Source: Myxocyprinus asiaticus | Taxonomy: Eukaryota; Chordata; Actinopteri; Cypriniformes; Catostomidae | Direction of reading: 5' to 3' | DNA: 64,000 bases | Assembly (NCBI RefSeq): GCF_019703515.2 | Contig: NC_059385.1 | Coordinates: 34,984,501-35,048,500, forward strand | Part shown: piece by piece, positions 56,192 to 64,000 of the stretch | Numbering within the stretch: the first letter of the stretch is position 1 | How the letters are laid out: the number at the start of each line of letters is the position of its first letter | Notes under the pieces: generated by a model | The model's input: only the letters and a program-made list of their open reading frames with translations | What the model was told of the DNA's origin: nothing | The model's database searches: none | Made by a program: the position numbers and the translations under genes

Positions 56192-56372
56192 GTTCCCTAT
56201 CTGTCACTCACTCAACTTTGTGTCGATGTAGTGACACTAGGGGTCACTCTTGGGAGCCCGAGACACCTCTGGTCTTTGATAAAAGGCCAATGAATATTGG
56301 CGAGTGGTATTTGCATGCCACTCCCCCGGACATACGGGTATAAAAGGAGCTGGCGTGCAACCACTCATTCAG
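56192..56372 (+). repeat. DIRS left inverted terminal repeat
   Basis: Positions 56192-56217 are a left-specific extension (GTTCCCTATCTGTCACTCAC...). Positions 56218-56372 are the part shared with the right end. It includes GGGTATAAAAGGAGC (a good TATA box) about 260 bp before the Gag ATG, so it probably serves as promoter. Confidence 0.85.
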
Positions 56373-56599
56373 ATTTTCTCTTCGGAGCTGAACTGTCAAT
56401 GTCTACTGAGCTGACATGTCACCTCTGTCAGATCTGATGGCGCATTTCAGCGGCTTCTCCCTCCTCTGCACTGGTGCACTGCAGAGAACGCCCCTGGGCA
56501 CTTCAGCAGAAAAAAGAGAGTATATTTTCCTGAAAGAGTATATTTCTCTAAAAGAGCGGCACACACGGAACGTCTTTTTAAAGACGCATCTTTTTAAAG

Positions 56600-58353
56600 A
56601 TGCCTTTCCGTTTCTGTGTTATTCCTGGTTGTGGTCATTACCTCTCAACTTCAGATGGTCACGATCGCTGTCTTTCGTGTCTGGGCGTGACCCACACATA
56701 GGCAGCATTCGTGGATGGTTCACGTTCTCACTGCGAGAACATGACCATGGCAATGTTGCGGTCACGGCATGCTTTCGTAAGAAAGCAAGCCACCCCAGTG
56801 GCTCCCTGCCTCCCTACGGTCCTTCTTCCTACGGGTTTGAGGCCAGCGCGGCTAGCACTGGGGGCGATTTGGGGACCCCAATAGGACCGCTTCCGCCGGG
56901 TATCCCCCTGCGGACCTCCCATTCCCCAGCACACTCGTCTGCCCCGATCGGGCTTCCGGATGAGTCCACCAGCTCGTCTCACGGTGAGTTCGACCTCTTG
57001 TTCGGAGCCCGCGAAGCTGATGAGCTCTTTAGTGCAGCATCGAAGAGCGGACTTGTCCAGTCGTACGCAGAAGCCTCAGCTGGACTCCCCCCTTTGGGAC
57101 GATTAGTCACAGGCTGATGCGGAGATGACGGACATGCTTTCCCGGGCGGATTTCTCCACTGAAATCTCGCGGCTCGATGATTGGTTCCTGGGCTCGCGGC
57201 GCTGCTCAAAGCAGCCACGCCCTGCTCCAGTGCCTTTCTTCCCGAAGTGCACGAGGAGCTGACAAAATTGTGGGAGGCACCTTTTACTGCCCGGTCCCGA
57301 TTTCTCAGTTCCCCTGCCCTCACTACCCTTGATGGCGGGGTGGCCAGGGGCTATACGGCGATTCCCCCAGTGGATAAGGCGCTCGTGGTGCACCTATGCC
57401 CGCAGAGCACCACCACCTGTCACGGACGCCCAAAGCTCCCGTCCAAGCCCTGTAGGTTCACGTCGTCTCTGACGGCCAAAGCCTACAGTGCTGCTGGACA
57501 AGCCGCCTCTGCCCTGCACGCCATGGCTCTCCTGCAGGTCCACCAAGCCAAGGCGCTAAAAGAACTGCACGAGGGTAGTTCCGCTCCAGATCTGATGCAG
57601 GAACTGCGCTCGGTGACCGACCTCGCTCTCCGGGTGCCGAAGGTCAAGGTGCGGTCTCTCGGGCAGACAATGTCCACATTAATGGTCCAGGAGCGCCACC
57701 TTTGGCTCAACCTGGTCGAGATGGGTGAGGCCGACAAGACATGGTTCCTTGCTGCCCCTATCTCCCAGGCTGGCCTATTCGGCGACACCGTCGAGGACTT
57801 TGCCCAGCAGTTCTCGACAGTGAAGCAGCAGACTGAGGCTATCCGGCATATTCTGCCCCGGCGCAGCTCAAGATCCCGCACCCCGTCTGCTCATCGCCAA
57901 GGGCGTCCCCCTGCAGTGACTGCACCAGCTCCGCCGCAGCCCGCCCCTTCGGCCCGTCCCCGGCGTGGAGCCCACCGCAGGAAGCAGACGCCACCCGTCT
58001 CACGGCCGGCCGCCAAGAACCCACGAAGGTTTCAAAGCGCCCCTGAGACAGGCGACCCAGGGTCGACGAAACCCACTGCATTGGAGCTGGTAGTAAGACC
58101 ATTCCATCCCCCGGTGGAGGGCCAGGTGGAGAATCTTTTGTTGCCTTTTCATTTGATTTCGCCGCCTGCCCAAGTGGCTGCGGTACCCAACAGTTCAGTA
58201 AAAGAGCGGTTTCCTCCTTCCCTGAGTCACATACCCAGTGTGCACGGGGTCACAACCACCGTCCACCTTTTTACCCTTGCAGGATTGGCGCTCAAGCGGC
58301 GGTCTCCCCGCCCCTGCGCGCCCAGCTGTGGCACACATCCGCCCCCGATGTGA
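56600..58353 (+). pseudogene. DIRS ORF1 (Gag-like), disrupted
   Basis: ATG at 56600 opens MPFRFCVIPGCGHYLS, followed by DGHDRCLSCLGVTH, a Cys/His arrangement typical of the N-terminus of fish DIRS ORF1 proteins. A stop follows within about 35 codons and the frame shifts more than once. A 390-codon frame at 57181-58353 carries the rest: LTKLWEAPFTARSRF, a helical region with QVHQAKALKELHEG, FGDTVEDFAQQF and an Arg/Pro-rich tail (RRSSRSRTPSAHRQGRPP). The role, packaging of element RNA, is inferred from position. Confidence 0.7.
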
Positions 58354-58619
58354 CAGGCTCCACGGGTTGCGAGGACAGGCCTCTCCCTCCCCCGTCCCAG
58401 GCTGTTCCGGGGGTGGTCACAAGGAGCCAGGTAAGTGCTTCGATGTCCCTAGACTCAGCACGGCCACGACATGGTGTGGCACCTCGAGCTCCACCCCGCC
58501 GCGAGGCCCCACCTGCTGGTATGTCCGACGAGGTTGTCCCTTTGGTCCCTCTCGCGCGGAACTTGGATGCGTGGCTTGCGCTTTCCAATTCGTTGCGATG
58601 GCTGGTCCGGACCGTCCGA

Positions 58620-60010
58620 CTCGGCTACGCAATTTAGTTCGCCAGGCGTCCGCCCAGGTTCAGCGGTATCCACTTCACCTTGGTGAAGGACGAAAACGCT
58701 GCTACTTTGCGCGCGGAGATCGCCACCCTCCTACAGAAGGGTGCGATAGAACCTGTCCCTCTGGCCGAGATGAAGAAGGGGTTTTACAGCCCCTACTTCA
58801 TCATACCAAAAAAAGGCGGTGGGTTGCGGCCAATCTTGGACCTGCGAGTACTGAACCGGGCTTTACACAGACTCCAGTTCAAGATGCTGGCGCAAAAACG
58901 CATTCTGGCGAGCGTCCGAAATCAAGATTGGTTCGCGGCGGTAGACCTGAATGACGCGTACTTTCACATCTCGATTCTACCTTGACGCAGACCCTTCCTC
59001 CAGTTTGCATTCGAGGGTCAGGCGTATCAGAACAAGGTCCTCCCTTTCGGCCTGTCCTTGTCCCCTCGCGTCTTCACAAAGGTCGCAGAGGCAGCTCTTG
59101 CCCCGTTAAGGGAGGTGGGCATTCGCATTCTCAACTATCTCGATGATTGGCTAATCCTAGCTCACTCTTGGGACATGTTGTGTGCACACAGGGACTTGGT
59201 GCTCTCGCACTTCAGCCGATTAGGGCTTCGGGTCAACTGGGAAAAGAGCAAGCTCCTCCAAGTTCAGAGCATCTCTTTTCTCGGTTTGGAGTTGGACTCA
59301 AGTCTTATTGACAGCGTGCCTCACGAACGAGCGAGCACAGTCAGTGCTGACCTGTTTGAAGGCATTCAAACAGAAAATAGCTGTTCCACTGAAACTCTTT
59401 CAGAGGCTCCTGGGGAATATGGCATCCTCAGCGGTGGCCACCCCGCTCGGGTTGATGCATATGAGACCGCTTCAGCACTGGCTTCAGACTCGAGTCCCGA
59501 GATGGGCATGGCACCATGGGATACATTGCGTGGTCATCACAACGGTCTGTCAACGCCTCTTCAGCCCTTGGACCAACCTCACATTTCTACGGGCAGGCGT
59601 TCCCCTAGAGCAGGTCTCCAGGCATGTCGTGGTCACGACAGACGCCTCCAAAATGGGCTGGGGCGCTGTTTGCAATGGGCACGCAGCTGCCGACTTATGG
59701 ACGGGCCCGCGGCTGCATTGGCACATCAACTGCCTCAAGTTGTTGCCAATCCTGCCGCCCTGCATAGGTTCCGCCCGTTGATCCAGGGCAAGCACATGTT
59801 AGTTCGGACAGACAACACGGCAACGGTAGCACATGTCAACCGCCAAGGCGGTCTGCGCTCTCGTTGTATGTCACAACTCGCCCGCCATCTCCTCCTCTGG
59901 AGTCAGCAGCACCTCAAGTCGCTGCAAGCCACTCACATCCCGGGCGACCTCAACACTGCAGCCGATGGCAGGTTACCCTCAGGGGAGAGTGGAGAGTCCA
60001 CCCTCAGGTG
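58620..60010 (+). pseudogene. DIRS reverse transcriptase and RNase H, disrupted
   Basis: RT blocks are: VKDENAATLRAEIATLLQKGAIE, KKGFYSPYFIIPKKGGGLRPILDLRVLN, WFAAVDLNDAYFHI (first Asp, near 58948), a TGA at 58982-58984, FLQFAFEGQAYQNKVLPFGL, SLSPRVFTK and the active site LNYLDDWLILAHS (59133-59171). The thumb follows (SHFSRLGLRVNWEKSK). RNase H shows VVVTTDASKMGWG (first Asp, near 59640) and LVRTDNTATVAHVN. HINCLKLL carries Lys where the family has the catalytic Glu. Frame changes occur near 59300 and 59780 and the NTAAD block is followed by a break. Confidence 0.85.
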
Positions 60011-60243
60011 GTCCAGCTGATCTGGAGTCGATTTGGACAGGCACAGGTAGACCTGTTTGCCTCCCAAGAATCCTCCCACTGCCCGCTCTGGTATGCCCTG
60101 ACCGAGGCACCTCCCGGCATAGACGTGCTGGCACACAGCCGGCCCCCTGGCCTGCGCAAATATGCGTTTCCCCCAGTGAGCCTACTTACACAGACTCTGT
60201 GCAAGGTCAGGGAGGACGAGGAGCAGGTCATCCTTGTAGCACC

Positions 60244-60920
60244 CTACTGGCCCACCCAGACGTGGTAGACACGATCACTCAGGCTAGGGCCCCATCTACG
60301 AGGCGCCTGTATACCTTTAAGTGGCGTCTGTTCACTAAGTGGTGTTCTTCCCGACAGGAAGACCCCCAGAGATGTGCAGTCGGATCGGTGCTTTCCTTCC
60401 TGCAGGAGAATTTGGAAGGGTGGCTGTCCCCTTCCACCTTGAAGGTGTACGTTGATCATTAGGTTTCTGAGAGGTGCCAGGGATCTCTTTGTAGTTCTTC
60501 AGGGTCTACAGAGAGCCCCCTTTAAGCCTTTGCAGTCAGCTGAGCTTAAGGCACTCTCCTTGAAGACTGCCCTCCTGACTGCGCTCACTTCCATCAAGAA
60601 GGTAGGAGACCTGCAAGCATTCTCTGTCAGCGAAACGTGCCTGGAGTTCAGTCCGGGCTACTCTCACGTGATCTTGAGACCCCGACCGGGCTATGTGCCC
60701 AAGGTTCCCACGACCCCTTTTAGGGACCAGGTGGTGAACCTGCGAGCGCTGCCCCAGGAGGAGGCAGACCCAGCCCTGTCGTTGCTGTGTCCGGTGCACG
60801 TTTTACGCATTTATTTGGATCGCACACAAAGCTTTAGGATCTCTGAGCAGCTCTTTGTCTGTTTTGGTGCACAGCGGAAAAGAAGCGCTGTCTTCAAGCA
60901 GAGGATTGCCCACTGACTCA
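60244..60920 (+). pseudogene. DIRS tyrosine recombinase, catalytic end missing
   Basis: The enzyme would join the circular cDNA to the chromosome. The SAM-like N-terminal domain is visible at 60268-60462 (APSTRRLYTFKWRLFTKWCSSR, LSFLQENLEGWLSPSTLKVYV). The catalytic domain follows in another frame, 60452-60916 (LKALSLKTALLTALTSIKKVGDLQAFSV, HVILRPRPGYVPK, LCPVHVLRIYLDRT, EQLFVCFG). The usual Arg before VGDLQA reads Lys. The sequence after QRIAH is scrambled, and I cannot find the H-x-x-R box or the nucleophilic Tyr. It is non-functional. Confidence 0.75.
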
Positions 60921-61547
60921 TTGACGCTATAGCTCCTCTGTGCTGAAGACGTGCACCATTAATTCCCAGTAGTGTTCACAAACTATGTTTCCTGGTTGAC
61001 TTCCTTCGAGCCCTGTGGCAGTCGAGTTTTCGGAGAGACTCACTGCTGGCCCAGTACACGTGCTAACTAAGAGCACTGTTCTGGGGTAGGTGCTCTGCAT
61101 GTGGCGGTTCCCTGTAAGGTAACCCCATGCGATGTATATCTTCCACTAATTCGTTTCCCTGTTGGCAAACTGCGTCTTCCTTGGGCAGAACCCTCTCTGC
61201 CACAGTCTCTATGTTTGTAGTAACTCCTCCCTCGTTGGGTAGGATCTACCATAAGACTCCTCCACATGGTCGGCAAGACCATGTGACGTATTTTCCACTT
61301 AAATCCCCCCCCCCCGGGCGAGGTGTGGTCTCCGCGGTGAAGGGGAAAAGAGGCCACGACTGGGCTAGCCTGTCTCTATCTTTTGGGTAGTCGACTTGTC
61401 CCCAAAGGGCCGTTCGACACTCATAAGTATGTTGGGGGAGGTTACGTGTCGGCCTGGTGCGCTGGCTACGAGGCACACAGTTGTCTGCCCGTCACACACC
61501 GCCAGTTCACGTAACACAGTTCAGCCAGTTGTGGCGTTTTGTATAGG
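60921..61547 (+). other. DIRS 3' non-coding region
   Basis: Non-coding sequence between the recombinase remnant and the internal complementary region. A C-run (61307-61316) and GC-rich patches are present. Small frames here are shadows. Confidence 0.6.
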
Positions 61548-61657
61548 GACCCCTAGTGTCACTACATCGACAAAACGTCGAGTGAGTGACAGATAGGGAA
61601 CGTCATGGTTACTTGCGTAACCTCCGTTTCCTGATGGAGGGAACGAGACGTTGTGTC
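61548..61657 (+). repeat. DIRS internal complementary region
   Basis: 61548-61600 is the reverse complement of the left terminus (56192-56245). 61601-61657 is the reverse complement of the right terminus (61876-61932). The join reads ATAGGGAAC|GTCATGG, i.e. the two element ends fused. In DIRS replication this region is thought to template closure of the circle. Confidence 0.85.
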
Positions 61658-61728
61658 CCTCCTGCCACAATGCTGAACTACCCGCTGAAATGGCCAGACC
61701 TTGTCTCGGCTCCTCAGCATAAAACCTG

Positions 61729-61932
61729 AATGTGTGGTTGCACGCCAGCTCCTTTTATACCCGTATGTCTAGGGGAGTGGCATGCAAATACCACTCGCCA
61801 ATTTTCATTGGCCTTTTATCAAAGACCAGAGGTGTCTCGGGCTCCCAAGAATGACCCCTAGTTTCACTACATCGACACAACGTCTCGTTCCCTCCATCAG
61901 GGAACAGAGGTTACGCAAGTAACCATGACGTT
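61729..61932 (-). repeat. DIRS right inverted terminal repeat
   Basis: 61729-61878 mirrors 56218-56372, including GCTCCTTTTATACCC and GGCATGCAAATACCACTCGCCA. 61879-61932 is a right-specific extension ending AACCATGACGTT, complementary to 61601-61657. Confidence 0.85.
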
Positions 61933-62060
61933 TTCCATGGCTTACCGAACACAGCCCTGAAATTTCCTGGAGAGACGGTCAAATCAGTAAGTGGAGCTCA
62001 TTTCTAAGTCAGAATTCTGTAATCACCTGTAGAAACCTTCACGCCTAGACTGTCAATATA
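61933..62060. other. DIRS right flank
   Basis: Short spacer between DIRS and recognisable gypsy Pol sequence. It may belong to the gypsy element. Confidence 0.3.
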
Positions 62061-62064
62061 GCTA

Positions 62065-63370
62065 CTATGCCTTATATTCCCCCTGAATACTCTGATTTAC
62101 AAAAAGCCTTTAGTCCAAGCCACTCAATTGCCACCCCTAGACCATACAATTGAGCTATAGATTTGTTACCTGGGATAACTCCCCCCAAGGGCAAAATTAA
62201 CTCCTTGTCTGCCCCTGAAAGAAAGGCCATGGAGGAATATGTCAGTGAAGCATTGCAGAATGGTTTCATTTGCCCCTCCTCTTCACCCACCTTGGCCGTT
62301 TATTTCTTTGTTGAATAGAAACACAGGGTCTAAGACCTTGTAATGATTACTGTCGCCTCAATGCCATCACCATTAAGTACCGTTATCCTCTTCCTTTAGT
62401 TCCCTCCACCCTTGAACAACAGCAAAATGCAAAAATTTTCACCATATTAGACCTCAGAAACACTTCCAATTTAATTAGCATTTGTGAGGCTGATGAATGG
62501 AAAACTGCTTTCAGCATGCACACTGGGCACTATGAATATCACCTGATTTCCTTTGGCCTTTTAAACTCACCCGTCGTCAGTGACATATTCAGAGACAAGA
62601 TGAACAAGTACATAATTGTCTACATAGATGATATATTAATTTACCCACGCTCGAGAGCCATATCCAGCACATTCGCAGTGTCCTCAAACGTCTAATGGAC
62701 AATCAGCTGTGTGCTAAGGCACAGAAGTGCGAGTTCCATTAATCATCTGATACTGTACCTTCCTGGGCTATGTCCTTAATGCTCAAGGTGTAACCATGGA
62801 TCAGTCCAAAGTCCAAGTTGTCCGAGACTGACCACCTCCCAGATCTGTAAAAGAACTGCAACATTTCCTGGGTTTTGCAAACTTCTATCGGTGGTTCATT
62901 AGAGACTTCAGCACTGTGGGATCACCCCTCACCACACTTCTCAAGGGAAAGCAGAACAAACTGTTATAGTCGGAGTCCACTAATCAGGCTTTCAAATATC
63001 TAAAGGAACGATTCAACAGTGCACCCATTTTAAAACATCCCAACCCAGCGCTACTTTTTGTCATTGAGGTGGATGCTTCAGAATGTGGAAACAGAGCAGT
63101 CTCACAAAGACAGGAACCCTCACACAAACTCTTTCCACATAGCGCAAAAAGACTGAACCCCAGACAAGCAAGATGGGCGCTGTTCTTCACTTGTTTCAAT
63201 TCCACCATTTCGTACAGACCTGGATCTATAAATGTCAAAGCTGATGTTCTATCACGTTTGCACGCCCGAACTTTTGAAAGAGACTCTGTGGACACAATAC
63301 TTCTCTCATCATTGATTGTAGCCCCAGTTAACTGGTAGATAATGAACGAAATCCAAGTTGTGCAACACTC
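62065..63370 (+). pseudogene. Sushi-like Ty3/gypsy Pol remnant (RT, partial RNase H)
   Basis: Blocks scattered over three frames are: IPPEYSDLQKAFSPS (62072), [40 protein letters not shown] (about 62245-62290), a weak fingers region, [19 protein letters not shown] and ISFGL-like stretches (near 62500-62560), a [12 protein letters not shown] active site (TACATAGATGATATATTAATTTA, 62620-62642), [34 protein letters not shown] (near 62860-62920), [30 protein letters not shown] (RNase H start, near 63000-63075) and [19 protein letters not shown] (near 63210-63265). Part of RNase H between these last two is missing. Ten or more stops show an old copy. No LTR was found on either side. Confidence 0.8.
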
Positions 63371-64000
63371 AGAATGCACCCCACAGACATGCCCCACAAA
63401 CAAGGTCTATGTTCCTCAGTCAATGCATGCTTGTTACGGCACAGAACCCTACCCACAAACATGCTACAAAAGTTTATATCTAGGGAATATGCTAAACAGG
63501 CTTCTGCACACAACATGCAAACTCGCTGACCCAATGATATGCAATATAACATGGGAGTCAGTCCTACCAAAATGTATGGATGGATGTTTGTGTGTGTGTG
63601 TGTGTCAGCTAGGAGTCACCCAGAGAGAGGCCACTCACCTGTTGGCTTGGCATCGCTCTGGCCCGTTGGCGTGCGCCGTAGAGATTGGGTTCCCAGTCCA
63701 GCCCCAGCGTAGATACAGTTCAATTCATTTTTAAATTGGTGGTGATAATAAAGGTGCAATCAAAATCATAATGTGAAAATTTTCCATAAAAAGGCGACAT
63801 CAGTAGTCCAATAAAGGGATAATGATCCACAGCGGCAAGACACAGTACACACGCAACAGACCCCATGTGTTCTTGTCGAAAAACCATTCCTCTTTTTATG
63901 CCCTGCCCCCAGGATGCACATGCCTCCTTCTCACCCCTCACAGGTGAATGACGTCATCTGGGCCCTACCTTCTGTGTCCGTCAGCACTATCCCTAACGAC
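63371..64000. other. Unassigned tail of the window with a short (GT)n
   Basis: GTGTGTGTGTGTGTGT at 63589-63605. It may include the 3' part of the gypsy element but I recognise no integrase or LTR. Small overlapping frames here look like shadows. Confidence 0.4.

Larger units (their letters stand above)
56192..61932 (+). mobile_element. DIRS-type tyrosine-recombinase retrotransposon, structurally complete
   Basis: A 5.74-kb element with no LTRs and no target duplication. It has split inverted terminal repeats (56192-56372 and 61729-61932), Gag-like, RT/RNase H and tyrosine recombinase coding regions, and an internal complementary region at 61548-61657. Both ends carry the trinucleotide GTT (56192-56194 and 61930-61932), and the internal region shows the two termini joined through one GTT. 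This is the architecture that defines DIRS elements, which integrate a circular DNA by site-specific recombination instead of using an integrase. All three coding regions are disrupted. Confidence 0.9.

Noticed and set aside
60268..60916. Phage-type integrase as a sign of bacterial transfer
   Set aside because: It is the tyrosine recombinase of the DIRS element, with matching RT, Gag and split inverted repeats.
56200..61932. Possible DIRS methyltransferase domain
   Set aside because: Some DIRS elements encode one, but I could not identify its motifs in any frame here.

Overview
The window reads as nuclear DNA of a teleost fish, most likely a cyprinid. It is AT-rich and intron/intergenic-like, with no operons or ribosome binding sites. 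It is crowded with repeat classes typical of teleosts: Tc1 transposons, L1 and L2/Rex1-type LINEs, tRNA-derived SINEs, hAT, CACTA-like and TTAA-type elements, a DIRS tyrosine-recombinase retrotransposon and Ty3/gypsy elements. The assignment to cyprinids is inference from the combination of repeats; no species-specific gene was recognised. Almost every long reading frame belongs to a mobile element, and nearly all are broken by stops, frameshifts or deletions.

Layout. 1-5.6 kb: AT-rich non-coding DNA with a small hAT-type MITE that has a perfect 8-bp target duplication (673-906), a possible terminal host exon (3963-4173) and a palindromic MITE (4201-4690). 5.6-7.8 kb: a Tc1 element with a second, different Tc1 inside it. 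7.8-15 kb: mostly unassigned DNA, with the best host-gene candidate of the window, a first coding exon on the minus strand (12067-11643) that starts in a CpG-rich block and ends on a canonical splice donor. 15-20.7 kb: a near full-length minus-strand L1 (ORF1, duplicated spacer, ORF2) with a SINE in ORF2. 20.9-23.3 kb: a gypsy leader/LTR fragment, a microsatellite and a CACTA-like element carrying a TTAA-flanked element. 25.4-25.7 kb: a SINE with two tRNA-like heads. 26.6-30.2 kb: a plus-strand L1 with internal deletions. 30.2-40 kb: a minus-strand L2-type LINE split by two solo LTRs and a hAT element; the hAT in turn holds a plus-strand L2/Rex1-type LINE. 40.3-41.2 kb: a 24/33-bp minisatellite open on both strands. 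41.3-41.9 kb: a foldback MITE. 42.4-47.1 kb: a complete LTR retrotransposon with integrase upstream of reverse transcriptase (Gmr1-like) and a SCAN-like Gag. 47.1-51.8 kb: a SINE, two TIR-flanked MITEs and a second possible terminal host exon (51210-51603). 51.8-54.9 kb: a third L1 copy. 56.2-61.9 kb: a structurally complete but coding-defective DIRS element with split inverted repeats and an internal complementary region. 62.1-63.4 kb: a decayed sushi-like gypsy polyprotein.

How the parts relate. The window is an insertion record rather than a pathway. Target-site duplications and empty-site logic give a relative order: L2 is older than hAT, which is older than the inner LINE; L1 is older than its SINE; one Tc1 is older than the other. 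Host coding capacity seems limited to three candidate exons, none of which I can assign to a named family. I saw no tRNA or rRNA gene, no CRISPR array and nothing bacterial.
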